DNA of 64,000 bases from Roseimarinus sediminis (GTDB lineage: Bacteria > Bacteroidota > Bacteroidia > Bacteroidales > Prolixibacteraceae): contig NZ_JBNPXV010000003.1 in the NCBI RefSeq assembly GCF_050433125.1, forward strand, positions 1 through 64,000, read 5' to 3'. Of the stretch, positions 7,863 to 16,080 are shown piece after piece (the first letter of the stretch is position 1; every line of letters begins with the position of its first letter). Position numbers and translations under genes: made by a program. The notes under the pieces are model-generated. The model had not been told where the DNA came from. It worked only from the letters and a program-made list of their open reading frames with translations, and did not search any database.

Positions 7863-8624
7863 ATGAAAAATACACTAGCTATTCTTTTTGCAATGTTTAT
7901 AATCTGCTCAGTAGCATCTGCACAGGACACCCTATACATCTATCAAGCGGGTAGCCTGGTATTAAAGCGTTCAGTGAGCGACATCGACAGTATCACTTTT
8001 GCCCAATCGGAACAAGACATGGTTGTCGATGTCGATGGCAATATTTACAGTACAGTACTTGTAGGCTCCCAGACCTGGCTAGCTGCCAATCTTCGCACCA
8101 GCAAGTACAACGACAACAGCCCCATCCCGATGGTGACCGAAGGTACAGATTGATATAATCTAACAAGCGGTGCCTATTGCTGGTACGACAATGATCCGGC
8201 CAATGAAATTCCATACGGGAAATTATATAACTGGTATGCAGTAAACAGCCAGAAACTTTGTCCAACCGGATGGCATGTTCCGAATGAAGCAGAATGGCTT
8301 GAACTTGCCAGTTCCCTTGGCGGAACAACCGTTGCCGGTGGAAAACTGAAAACTACAGGTACCCTTGAAGCCGGAACCGGATTATGGAAAGATCCAAATT
8401 CAGGTGCCACAAACGAAATAGGGTTCTCAGGACTTCCGGGCGGTCGTCGTTACGATAACGGCTCCTTCGAACTGAAAGGGATAAGGAGCGCCTGGTGGAG
8501 TTCCCAGGAAGATTTTCCCGGCTATGCCTTCTTTTGGAACACAGGATACAACACTGTCGTTTTAAATGGTGCAAGTCAATCTTTTAAAAATGGAATGTCG
8601 GTTCGTTGTGTTAAAGATGAATAG
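7863..8624 (+). pseudogene. FISUMP-type secreted protein with an in-frame TGA
   Basis: Reading from ATG 7863 gives a signal peptide (AILFAMFIICSVASAQ), an N-terminal cassette like that of the upstream gene (VSDIDSITFAQ), and the start of a Fibrobacter succinogenes major paralogous domain (TVLVGSQTWLAANLRT). TGA at 8151-8153 follows EGTD. The same frame then stays open for 156 more codons with perfect family content (SGAYCWYDND, GKLYNWYAV, CPTGWHVPNEAEW, GGRRYDNGSF, WWSSQE, SVRCVKDE) to TAG at 8622. The family often has Trp near this point, so TGG to TGA is the likely single change. Total length is 253 codons. The domain is an extracellular lectin-like fold of unknown role. Confidence 0.85.
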
Positions 8625-8681
8625 CCAAACCTTATTATAAATGGCGAACACTTCCACTTTGTTATTGATATTCAACAATAT

Positions 8682-8715
8682 AACAGCTATCTTAATGTGA
8701 GATGGCTGTTTTTCT
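8682..8715 (+). terminator. Terminator after the FISUMP gene
   Basis: aacagctatct (8682-8692) pairs with agatggctgtt (8700-8710; one G-U pair) and is followed by tttc. The remaining gap to 8926 shows no gene and no clear promoter. Confidence 0.8.
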
Positions 8716-8926
8716 TATCCCACATCTCTTAATCAAAAAATACGACCTAAGGCTTTCTTCCCTTTTTTAAACTGCCAACTTCCTCCGGTTAATTATATTG
8801 TATTATTTTTAGCAAAGCACATTTTGGGGATGGACACTTTCACCGACAATCCAGTTAAACCGGAGACAACTGTGCATTCCATCAGATAGAAGCTGCAGGT
8901 GAAAGGAAATGAATAACTAAAATTGA

Positions 8927-10060
8927 ATGACAGCACTAAACAGAACTTCAGAAATTATAAGAATAAGTAAATGGTACTTATTAAGTCTGCTCCTTTGCTT
9001 TGCATTCATCCCATTACAAGCGCAACCTTTGGATAAGGAAATCAACTTTTCTCAACATCACTTTATACCTTGCTACAAGCTAAAGAAAATAGCCAATACT
9101 ACTATTTTTCAGGGCAATAAGAAAAAGAGAAAATATTTCGAAGGCTGGTATTTCAAGATGGTGGCTGCCGACGGCTCAAAAATACTGAGCGTCATCCCTG
9201 GCCTGTCGCTCTCGGCCGACGGAACGGAACAACACGCCTTTATCCAGCTGATTGACGGGGTGACTGCCGAAACCCGTTACTTTTCTTTTCCCATTGAAGA
9301 CTTTGCCTTCTCCAAAAAAGACTTTGCCATCAGGATCGGGGACAATTTTTTCTCCAACGAAAGGATGGTCCTCAACCTTGCCGACAGCGTCACTTCCGTG
9401 AAAGGTGAAATTGAGATGCACAACTTGGTTGATTACCACAGCGGACGATTGTTCAACACCGGCATCATGGGATGGTACCGTTTTGTGCCTTTCATGCAGT
9501 GTTATCATGGGGTAGTGAGTTTAAGCCATTCCTTGACGGGGCAATTGAGCATTGGCAACGAGACCGCTCACTTCGACGGTGGCAAGGGTTACATCGAAAA
9601 GGACTGGGGAGCCAGCATGCCCTCGGCCTGGGTTTGGATGCAAAGCAATCATTTTACCGATTCCACCAGCTCATTCATGCTTTCGGTTGCCGATGTTCCC
9701 TGGCTGGGAAAATCGTTTACCGGCTTTCTGGGTTTCTTTTATCACGATGGTCAGATCCATCACTTTGCCACCTATCGCCGGTCCAAATTAAGTTTGGAAG
9801 TTTTAAGTGAAAACAGTCTGAAAATTATCATCGAGAACCCAAAGAACACCCTGATTGTGAATGCCCGCAGCAACAATTCGGGTTTTCTGAAGGCACCCGT
9901 CGAAGGAGCCATGGACCGCAGAATTGCCGAGAGCATTGATGCAAATATCACCATCCAAATGCTGGATAAAAAGGGGAAGATGGTTTTTAGCGACAGTTCT
10001 GCCATCAGCGGGCTGGAACTGGTGGGTGACTTTCATTTGTTACAAGGCGTGCACCGATAG
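8927..10060 (+). CDS. Secreted tocopherol-cyclase-like protein
   Basis: A 377-residue protein with an N-terminal signal peptide (WYLLSLLLCFAFIPLQAQ). The mature part matches the tocopherol cyclase (VTE1-like) family. The family motifs visible are KRKYFEGWYFKMV near the start, a central MGWYRFVPFMQCYHGVVS, and GGKGYIEKDWGASMPSAWVW followed by MQSNHF. In plants and cyanobacteria VTE1 closes the chromanol ring of tocopherol. Bacterial heterotrophs carry homologues of unknown substrate, and nothing here points to tocopherol synthesis. The signal peptide suggests a periplasmic or outer-membrane location. It stands alone after a terminator. Confidence 0.8.
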   Translation: MTALNRTSEIIRISKWYLLSLLLCFAFIPLQAQPLDKEINFSQHHFIPCYKLKKIANTTIFQGNKKKRKYFEGWYFKMVAADGSKILSVIPGLSLSADGTEQHAFIQLIDGVTAETRYFSFPIEDFAFSKKDFAIRIGDNFFSNERMVLNLADSVTSVKGEIEMHNLVDYHSGRLFNTGIMGWYRFVPFMQCYHGVVSLSHSLTGQLSIGNETAHFDGGKGYIEKDWGASMPSAWVWMQSNHFTDSTSSFMLSVADVPWLGKSFTGFLGFFYHDGQIHHFATYRRSKLSLEVLSENSLKIIIENPKNTLIVNARSNNSGFLKAPVEGAMDRRIAESIDANITIQMLDKKGKMVFSDSSAISGLELVGDFHLLQGVHR

Positions 10061-10102
10061 CTCCCATTAGCAATACAAACTTATGAATCAGATTTTTGTT
10101 TA

Positions 10103-10369
10103 TTGATCATGCTTAAAACAATCGGATATATACTATTGGTGGTTTCTTGTCTTTTATTTTTATCAATTCTTGTTGTCCCATGGATGGGTTTTTCGAAAAT
10201 TCAACTTGCAGGAACCACCACGGGCTTGATCATCGCCGGGGAAATTCTATTTTATCTAAGCCTGTTTATTTTGGGAAAGAGTTTTTGGTATAAAATAAAA
10301 AGTAAGCTCAAGTTCTGGAAAGTGAAATCCAATGACACCGATTCCCCGAAACAAAGTGACCAGCTTTAG
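10103..10369 (+). CDS. Small membrane protein, possible transporter-suffix domain
   Basis: An 88-residue protein with two hydrophobic helices: ILLVVSCLLFLSILVVPWMG, and residues about 38-56 with GLIIAGEILFYLSLFILGK. A basic, lysine-rich cytoplasmic tail (KIKSKLKFWK) follows. The layout (two helices, G-x-x-x-A-G-E between them, LGK after the second) resembles the small transporter-suffix-domain family, but the match is only by pattern. The start may be the second ATG at 10109 (MLKTIGYI). Function unknown. Confidence 0.65.
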   Translation: MIMLKTIGYILLVVSCLLFLSILVVPWMGFSKIQLAGTTTGLIIAGEILFYLSLFILGKSFWYKIKSKLKFWKVKSNDTDSPKQSDQL

Positions 10370-10413
10370 CATCAAATTCTCTGCAATTCAATGCATTTAA
10401 AAATTCATAAGAA

Positions 10414-10764
10414 ATGAACACAACCAAAATCTTCAAGATGCCCTTTGCCGATGTTTATCCGTTTTACATACAAAAAGCGGAGAAAAAGGGACGCACCAAA
10501 GCCGAAGTGGATGCCGTTGTTTGCTGGTTGACTGGCTATGATGAGCAAAGTCTTCAACAACAAATTGATCAGCGAATTGATTTCGAAAGATTTTTTGCAC
10601 AAGCACCACAAATTCATCCCAATGCCGGTAAAATTACAGGTGTTATTTGTGGTTATCGGGTGGAAGACATCGAAGACGAACTGATGCAGAAAATTCGCTA
10701 CCTCGACAAGCTGATCGATGAGCTGGCCAAAGGGAAAACTATGGAGAAAATATTGAGAAAGTAA
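10414..10764 (+). CDS. DUF2200 family protein
   Basis: A 116-residue small soluble protein matching the DUF2200 family along its whole length. Visible signatures are IFKMPFADVYPFYIQKAEKK, the central VDAVVCWLTGYD, and the C-terminal ITGVICGYRVEDIEDELMQ. Function is unknown; members are often found in accessory regions. The start is the ATG following a purine-rich stretch (aagaa). It stands between the small membrane protein and a simple repeat, with no obvious operon partners. Confidence 0.85.
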   Translation: MNTTKIFKMPFADVYPFYIQKAEKKGRTKAEVDAVVCWLTGYDEQSLQQQIDQRIDFERFFAQAPQIHPNAGKITGVICGYRVEDIEDELMQKIRYLDKLIDELAKGKTMEKILRK

Positions 10765-10772
10765 GCAGGGAG

Positions 10773-10813
10773 GGGTTAGGTTAAGGTTGAGGTTGAGGTT
10801 GAGAGGTTGAGAG
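10773..10813. repeat. Degenerate 6-bp tandem repeat (ggttga)
   Basis: A run of ggttag/gttaag/ggttga hexamers just after DUF2200. Low-complexity sequence in an otherwise non-coding gap. Confidence 0.7.
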
Positions 10814-10854
10814 GACATAATATCAGCCTTTTCAACCGCTTCTGCAGGAACCAT

Positions 10855-10976
10855 CAGCTTTGGAAAAACCTGGCAAACATAGTACCAGCGCTGGCTGCCT
10901 GTACATGAAGTCGCTGGCCGACATTAACCAAAAGGTGCTTTTTGAAATCATGGAAAAAGCAGCCCAAGAATTGTAA
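10855..10976 (+). pseudogene. C-terminal remnant of a DUF1801-like protein
   Basis: One frame ending at TAA 10974 reads KPGKHSTSAGCLYMKSLADI followed by NQKVLFEIMEKAAQEL. This resembles the C-terminal end of DUF1801 proteins (pattern GKH..G..CLY.K.L.D.....VL...I). The upstream part of the gene is missing and the hexamer repeat takes its place. It is a fragment too short to function. The assignment is by motif only. Confidence 0.5.
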
Positions 10977-11025
10977 AAGACTCTATTGATTTTGAACAGG
11001 ATAGGGACTTGCCCTATTTTGAATC

Positions 11026-11056
11026 TTGATTGTTATACCAATAATTGGTATTTTTG
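11026..11056 (+). promoter_or_regulatory. parDE promoter with overlapping operator palindrome
   Basis: ATACCAAT-A-ATTGGTAT at 11035-11051 is a perfect palindrome with 8-bp arms. It overlaps a TATTTTTG -7 element (11049-11056), and a TTG at 11026-11028 lies 20 nt upstream. This is the expected layout for repression by a dimeric ribbon-helix-helix antitoxin. Confidence 0.7.
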
Positions 11057-11072
11057 TGAAAAATTAAAACCA

Positions 11073-11324
11073 ATGAATAAGAATACATCAATATCACTCG
11101 GGAACTATTTTGACAATTTTGTTCAAGAGAGCATAGCAAAAGGACGATATAAAAATGTTAGTGAGGTTATTCGTGCCGGATTAAGACTTTTAGAGGAAGA
11201 AGAAAGTAAAGTGATTGCTTTAAAGAATGCGATTCAAGAAGGAATTGAAAGTGGAATTGACTATGATTTTGAACCGAAAAAACATCTGGCATCGTTAAAA
11301 GCAAAGAAACGATTAAATGGCTAA
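11073..11324 (+). CDS. parD: ParD-type antitoxin (ribbon-helix-helix)
   Basis: An 83-residue antitoxin. The N-terminal ribbon-helix-helix (NTSISLGNYFDNFVQESIAK, then NVSEVIRAGLRLLEEEE) binds operator DNA as a dimer. The C-terminal acidic/helical tail would wrap and neutralise ParE. The ATG at 11073 is preferred to a TTG further upstream at 10986, because the upstream codons cover the promoter and operator and add unrelated residues. It overlaps parE by 8 nt, so the two are translated together with antitoxin first. The palindrome overlapping its promoter suggests autorepression. Confidence 0.9.
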   Translation: MNKNTSISLGNYFDNFVQESIAKGRYKNVSEVIRAGLRLLEEEESKVIALKNAIQEGIESGIDYDFEPKKHLASLKAKKRLNG

Positions 11325-11619
11325 TTATTATCTTACGAATAAAGCAGTTGATGATTTAAATCAAATTTGGAATTACACTTTTGATGAATGGTCAGAAAGA
11401 CAAGCCGACAAATATTACAATGAATTATTGAATGCATGTAAAAAAATTGCTGAGAATTCTGAATTAGGAAAAAAATATTTTAAAGTAATTCCCGAGCTGC
11501 AAGGGCTGCACATCAATCGACACATTATTTTTTTCAGGAGAATAAATCTTGATTTCGTTGAAATAACAAGAATTTTACACGAAAGGATGGATTTAAAAAG
11601 CCGAATAATTGATAAGTAA
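11317..11619 (+). CDS. parE: ParE/RelE-superfamily toxin
   Basis: A 100-residue toxin of the ParE branch of the RelE/ParE superfamily. Visible signatures are YYLTNKAVDDLNQIWNYTFD at the N terminus, a central helix pair (QADKYYNELLNACKKIAE) and the C-terminal strand block GLHINRHIIFFRRIN and ILHERMD. Characterised ParE proteins poison DNA gyrase. The gene looks full length and intact. It starts inside the end of parD (ATGGCTAA arrangement). The 146 nt after it hold no gene that I can support. Confidence 0.9.
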   Translation: MANYYLTNKAVDDLNQIWNYTFDEWSERQADKYYNELLNACKKIAENSELGKKYFKVIPELQGLHINRHIIFFRRINLDFVEITRILHERMDLKSRIIDK

Positions 11620-11765
11620 TAACACACATTGAGTAGACTTCCACACCTACAACTTCGATGACGACTTTCTGACCTCCCCTTCTTTGGCTTATGTTTCTTT
11701 GTTCAGAGCGAAATTACAAACATAGGGACTCGTTGTCGCTATATGTATTGTGAGTTTTTGTGAGA

Positions 11766-14105
11766 TTATTCTACCAGCAGGCTCACCGATAGTACATCGA
11801 CAGAGGACCTTCCCACCATCACTTCAAATTCGCCGGGTTCGACCACATAATTCATGTTGATGTCCCAGAAGGCCAGTTTTGAAGCATCGAGGGTAAACCG
11901 AACAGTTTGGCTTTCGCCGGCTTCCAGGCTAATGCGTTTGAAATCTTTCAGCTCCTTCACCGGACGGGTGACCGACGAAACCTTGTCGCGGAGGTAAAGT
12001 TGTACTACCTCATCGCCTTTCATTTTACCGGTGTTGGTCACAACAAGCGAAACCTCAAGCGTTTCCCCTTTCTTAATTTTGTCTGAGGAAAGTTTGAGTT
12101 GATCATACTCAAAAGTAGTGTAGCTCAGCCCATGGCCAAAGGGATACAGGGGCTGCACATCCTGCGACACATAGTCGATGTACCTGGCCGATGGTTTGTG
12201 ATTGTAGAACAGGGGCAACTGCCCTACCGACTTTGGGATGGTGATGGTGAGTTTACCCGAGGGGTTCACATCGCCAAAAAGGATGTCGGCTGCCGCGGTA
12301 CCGGTTTCCTGTCCCATGTACCAGCCTTCAATTACAGCCGGCACCTTTTCCTGGATGTAATTCACTGAAAGCGGACGGCCATTGGTGAGGTACACCACCA
12401 CCGGCTTGCCCGTGGCCACCATGGCTTCCACCAGTTCCTGCTGCTCACCCACCAAATCGAGGGTCATGTTGTCGCCCAGGTGGGTTTTGCTCCAGGCCTC
12501 GCGGCAAATGAACTCGGTCTCCCCTACTGCCAGGATGATGATGTCGGCCTGCTGTGCCACTGCAACAGCTTCTTCAATCAGTTTCAGGTTCACCTCGCGC
12601 TGGGTAAACACAATGGCTTCGTTGCGCCAGTTGAACTGGCTGATGGTGTGGTTTTCGGTAATACGGCAACCCTGGGCAAACAGCACTTCGGATGAATTAC
12701 CCACTTTGTTTTGAATGCCTTGCAGCAGCGTCACCTTTTCGTAAGGCTCACCCGAGTAACCCCCCATGAAAAGCTCGTTGGCACAGGGCCCCACCACGGC
12801 AATTTTTTTGTATTTCCCTTTTTCCAGGGGAAGCAGGTTGTTTTCGTTCTTCAACAAAACAATGGATTCATGAGCCGCTCTTAAGGCCAGCGCTTTCGAT
12901 GCCGGATCCTTGCTCACGGCAATGGCCGTCTCCACATCGGTGAAAGGCTGATCGAAAAGACCCAGTTCAAATTTCAACTTCAGTAAATCATACACAGCCT
13001 GATCAAGGGTTTCCAGCTGTACTTTTCCTTCGTTCACCAATGCTTCCAGGTTTTTGTAATAGTCGCGGTTAGGCAGTTCAAACTGCACCCCGGCGTTGAA
13101 GGCCAGCATGGCAGCTTCCTTCTTGTTGTTGGCCACAAAGTGCTTGGTATCCAGCTGGTCAATGGCGTTCCAGTCCGAAATCACCAGTCCTTCAAAGCCC
13201 CATTCCTTGCGCAGTACATCGGTGAGCAACCAACTGTTGGCATGCGAAGGAACCCCGTCGATCTCGTTGTACGAGGGCATTACTGCCAGGGGTTTAGCTT
13301 GTTCTATCACCATTTGAAAAGGCAGGAACTGGAATTCGCGCAAGGAACGCTCTGAATAGTTGGCAGGAGCCTGGTTCAAACCCCCTTCGGGCTGACCGTG
13401 TCCGCAAAAATGCTTCAAGGTGGCAGCAACATGATCGGGAGCTACAGTTCCGTTGGATGTTCCCTGAAAGCCTTTTACCGCAGCAATGGCATACACGCCA
13501 TTGAGGTAGGGATCTTCGCCATAGGTTTCATCGACCCTGCCCCAGCGGGGATCGCGGCAAACATCAATCACCGGCGAGAGGGCCCATTGCGCCCCGCGCG
13601 AACGCATTTCGCGGGCAGTTGCTGCATACACTTCTTCCAATAAGGCCGGATTCCATGAGCAGGCCAGCCCAATGGCCATGGGAAATACCGTGGCTTCGGG
13701 TTTCATGAGCCCATGTTGGCCTTCGTCGACAAAAATGGCCGGGATGCCCCACTTCGTTTCTTCCCGAAGGTAATGCTGAATCTTGTTTCGCGATGCAACG
13801 GTTACTTCCAAACCATCAAAGAATGGCTGCACCGAATGCACCCCTTTCCCAAAAACCCGCTCCATTTCAGCAGGGTTGTTGACAAATTCGGCGTTGAAAC
13901 GGTCGGGTGTACCGTCGAGTACCCCCATCATCTGGTAAATTTTATCCTCCAGACTCATGCGGCTGAGGAGATCACTTGCCCTTTCGGCTGCCGTTAAATT
14001 CAAATTCTTATAAGGATCAACCTGTTCTTCCTGCGCCCTGGATTTATTCATGCCAACTACTAATAAAAGTGAAATGATGGATACTTGCAGCAACGTTTTA
14101 TACAT
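11766..14105 (-). CDS. bglX: Glycoside hydrolase family 3 beta-glucosidase-like enzyme
   Basis: A 779-residue GH3 enzyme with the complete three-domain layout. A signal peptide (LLQVSIISLLLVVGMNKSRA) is followed by an N-terminal TIM-barrel (about 40-385), an alpha/beta sandwich (about 410-640) and a C-terminal fibronectin-III-like domain (about 690-779). The catalytic nucleophile is D311 in GLVISDWNAIDQL. The KHFCGHG motif and the family signature around SPVIDVCRDPRWGR are present. It should release terminal beta-glucose or xylose from oligosaccharides in the periplasm. It is monocistronic and divergent from the nucleoside-hydrolase-like gene. The substrate cannot be set from sequence, so the symbol is by similarity. 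Confidence 0.92.
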   Translation of the reverse strand: MYKTLLQVSIISLLLVVGMNKSRAQEEQVDPYKNLNLTAAERASDLLSRMSLEDKIYQMMGVLDGTPDRFNAEFVNNPAEMERVFGKGVHSVQPFFDGLEVTVASRNKIQHYLREETKWGIPAIFVDEGQHGLMKPEATVFPMAIGLACSWNPALLEEVYAATAREMRSRGAQWALSPVIDVCRDPRWGRVDETYGEDPYLNGVYAIAAVKGFQGTSNGTVAPDHVAATLKHFCGHGQPEGGLNQAPANYSERSLREFQFLPFQMVIEQAKPLAVMPSYNEIDGVPSHANSWLLTDVLRKEWGFEGLVISDWNAIDQLDTKHFVANNKKEAAMLAFNAGVQFELPNRDYYKNLEALVNEGKVQLETLDQAVYDLLKLKFELGLFDQPFTDVETAIAVSKDPASKALALRAAHESIVLLKNENNLLPLEKGKYKKIAVVGPCANELFMGGYSGEPYEKVTLLQGIQNKVGNSSEVLFAQGCRITENHTISQFNWRNEAIVFTQREVNLKLIEEAVAVAQQADIIILAVGETEFICREAWSKTHLGDNMTLDLVGEQQELVEAMVATGKPVVVYLTNGRPLSVNYIQEKVPAVIEGWYMGQETGTAAADILFGDVNPSGKLTITIPKSVGQLPLFYNHKPSARYIDYVSQDVQPLYPFGHGLSYTTFEYDQLKLSSDKIKKGETLEVSLVVTNTGKMKGDEVVQLYLRDKVSSVTRPVKELKDFKRISLEAGESQTVRFTLDASKLAFWDINMNYVVEPGEFEVMVGRSSVDVLSVSLLVE

Positions 14106-14326
14106 CGTCTGAATTTTTATAAAGTGCCATTTATCTGGTCAACTTGGGTATTCAACCTGAAAAACGAATGTTGTAAATATAAAAAGGTTTCAGCATAAAC
14201 AGCCCCAATCGAAATAAAAATGCCTCACAATCAAAACAAGCTTCAACATCAAGGATGTTTTATGACAAGCATTCATTAAATTTGTGATCATCATTGATTT
14301 AAGAAAGATAAAACCGACCAATCAAC

Positions 14327-15169
14327 ATGATCAAAAAAAACCTGCTCATACTGGCGTTTGCGGCCATGTTCTTGAATTTCGTAAGTGCTGCATCTGAAAA
14401 AGATCCGCAACAAAAAAGTTTCAACAAGGAAAAAGATCTGCTGTTGGTCCAGCTCGATTGCAAAACCGATGTGGACGACCTACACACCGCAGCAGCCCTT
14501 TACACCCTGATGCAAAACGTACAGTTTTCAGGGGTGCAGTACCATGTAGTAGCCGGAACCTATGGCATCCAGGAAGGACTTTATGTACCCCCCAATGAGT
14601 TGCTGAATCTTGCCTGGGGCGATCAATGGACCAATGCCCACGCCGATTTCGATGCCGCTGTACAAAAGGTTAAAACGATGGTCGCTACAACTCTTTCCGG
14701 GCAGGGAGACATCTGGATTGCCGATGCCGGGCAATCGGATTTTACCGCGGCTGTGGTAAAAGCCATCGCGGATGAGTATCCCGAACTAGCGCTCAAGCAA
14801 CGCGTTCATGTGGTGCAGCACAGTACCTGGAACGAAGAAGTGACCAGTCCTGAAAAGCTTCAATACGTGAAGGACCAGGCCGATTATCAGAAAATCCCTG
14901 ACGGAAACGCTGTGGGTAACGGCACCCCGGGCTTCAGAACACCCGGCTACACCCAATGGAAAACACAAATCACCGATCCCAAATTGTTAAATATCTGGCA
15001 ACTGGCTGTAGAATTAGGCCTTCAATACAACGCAAAAGAAGGGCGTTACAACAACGAGGCTGTCGCTGCCAAAGGGCTCGATTTCTCTGACCTGTCGGAA
15101 GTTTGCTGGATATTCGGATTAGAGGACATTTGGGATACTGCCGCATTTTTTAAGTTATATGCTGATTAA
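14327..15169 (+). CDS. Secreted nucleoside-hydrolase-like protein
   Basis: A 280-residue protein with a signal peptide (KNLLILAFAAMFLNFVSAA). The mature start carries an acidic cluster D44-x3-D48-x-D50-D51 in LLVQLDCKTDVDDLHTAAAL. This resembles the calcium-binding aspartate cluster of inosine-uridine nucleoside hydrolases and related glycan enzymes. Further support is the alternation of alpha/beta segments (DIWIADAGQSDFTAAVVKAI; RVHVVQHSTWNEE). The spacing differs from classical nucleoside hydrolases, so the substrate and even activity are uncertain. The gene is monocistronic and divergent from the GH3 gene. Confidence 0.6.
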   Translation: MIKKNLLILAFAAMFLNFVSAASEKDPQQKSFNKEKDLLLVQLDCKTDVDDLHTAAALYTLMQNVQFSGVQYHVVAGTYGIQEGLYVPPNELLNLAWGDQWTNAHADFDAAVQKVKTMVATTLSGQGDIWIADAGQSDFTAAVVKAIADEYPELALKQRVHVVQHSTWNEEVTSPEKLQYVKDQADYQKIPDGNAVGNGTPGFRTPGYTQWKTQITDPKLLNIWQLAVELGLQYNAKEGRYNNEAVAAKGLDFSDLSEVCWIFGLEDIWDTAAFFKLYAD

Positions 15170-15282
15170 GCAGGTTGATTAGGCAGCATGCTCTGAATTG
15201 AAACAAACATTTTAGCTGATTTCCAGCATATACTTTTCCTTTGCTTCTATGAATTAATCAATTATTTCAATTTTTTTATTCA

Positions 15283-15331
15283 TTTGTATCGCGCACGATG
15301 TTTTTATTCTTATATTTGTATCGCCTGCGAT
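15283..15331 (+). promoter_or_regulatory. gpx promoter with two candidate OhrR operators
   Basis: ATCGCGCACGAT (15288-15299) and ATCGCCTGCGAT (15320-15331) are near-palindromic boxes 32 bp apart, about three helical turns. They flank a perfect -7 element TATATTTG (15311-15318). A related box, ATCGCTTACGAA, lies upstream of the ohrR gene. Confidence 0.65.
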
Positions 15332-15408
15332 TTTATCTCTAGCGTGTAGTTGTAGGTTTTAAAACAAAAAAGAAGTATCAGGGTTATTAACTTTCAAAAA
15401 ATGAAACA

Positions 15409-15891
15409 ATGATTGAAACAATTTATCAGTTTTCAGTAAAAAACATCCAGGGAAAAGAATTGAGCTTAAATGAGTACGAAGGCAAATTAGTACTCATTGT
15501 AAATACAGCAAGTAAATGTGGTTTTACTCCCCAGTTTGCAGGTTTGGAAGCACTTTATGAAAAATACAAAGACAGAGGATTGGTGATTTTAGGCTTTCCT
15601 TGCAACCAATTTGGCAATCAGGAACCCGGCGATGAACAATCAATTTCAGAAGGTTGTCTTATCAATTACGGAGTTAGTTTTCCCATGTTCTCGAAGATCG
15701 AAGTAAACGGCAAAAATGCCCATCCACTTTATCAATTCCTTAAAAAAGAACAAAAAGGAATGCTGGGAAGTGGTATCAAATGGAATTTTACCAAATTTCT
15801 AATTGATAAAGAAGGACGTCCGGTAAAACGTTTCTCCCCCACAACTGAGCCTAAAAAGCTGGAAAAATACATTGAAGCGCATTTGAATTAA
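15409..15891 (+). CDS. Glutathione peroxidase family protein (likely thioredoxin-dependent)
   Basis: A 160-residue peroxidase of the GPx family. The catalytic tetrad parts are visible: Cys37 in NTASKCGFTPQ, the glutamine in FPCNQFGNQEPG, the tryptophan in IKWNFTKF and the neighbouring asparagine. A further cysteine in SEGCLINYG lies where the resolving cysteine of thioredoxin-dependent GPx enzymes sits. It reduces organic hydroperoxides, probably in the cytoplasm since no signal peptide is seen. The promoter carries two copies of a motif also found before the downstream OhrR-like regulator, which suggests induction by peroxide. Confidence 0.92.
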   Translation: MIETIYQFSVKNIQGKELSLNEYEGKLVLIVNTASKCGFTPQFAGLEALYEKYKDRGLVILGFPCNQFGNQEPGDEQSISEGCLINYGVSFPMFSKIEVNGKNAHPLYQFLKKEQKGMLGSGIKWNFTKFLIDKEGRPVKRFSPTTEPKKLEKYIEAHLN

Positions 15892-15933
15892 TTCTTTTCA
15901 TTATCTTCAACAGCCAAATTGAATGGTCAGTGT

Positions 15934-15945
15934 ATCGCTTACGAA
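15934..15945 (+). promoter_or_regulatory. Candidate OhrR operator upstream of ohrR
   Basis: ATCGCTTACGAA preceded by TGT matches the two boxes before the peroxidase gene (TGTATCGC-n3-CGA). The gap 15892-16080 holds nothing else that I recognise. Confidence 0.5.
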
Positions 15946-16080
15946 ACGAAAGCTTACGCCATGATGACCGTCAGCAAAAAATGGACAATGCCATGATGCT
16001 ATTAACTATTTGACAACAAAGAGTTAAGCTTCGTGGCCATTGTTTCTGTTGATTATATTAACATTAAGCAAAGCAACACA

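Noticed and set aside
8151..8153. Selenocysteine or alternative-code reading of the in-frame TGA
   Set aside because: No SECIS-like hairpin is evident, the position is normally Trp rather than Cys, and other genes here use TGA as a normal stop (for example DUF2089).
11637..11718. Possible gene remnant (frame reading VDFHTYNFDDDFLTSPSLAY) after parE
   Set aside because: Open for only about 30 codons with no recognised family; could be chance.
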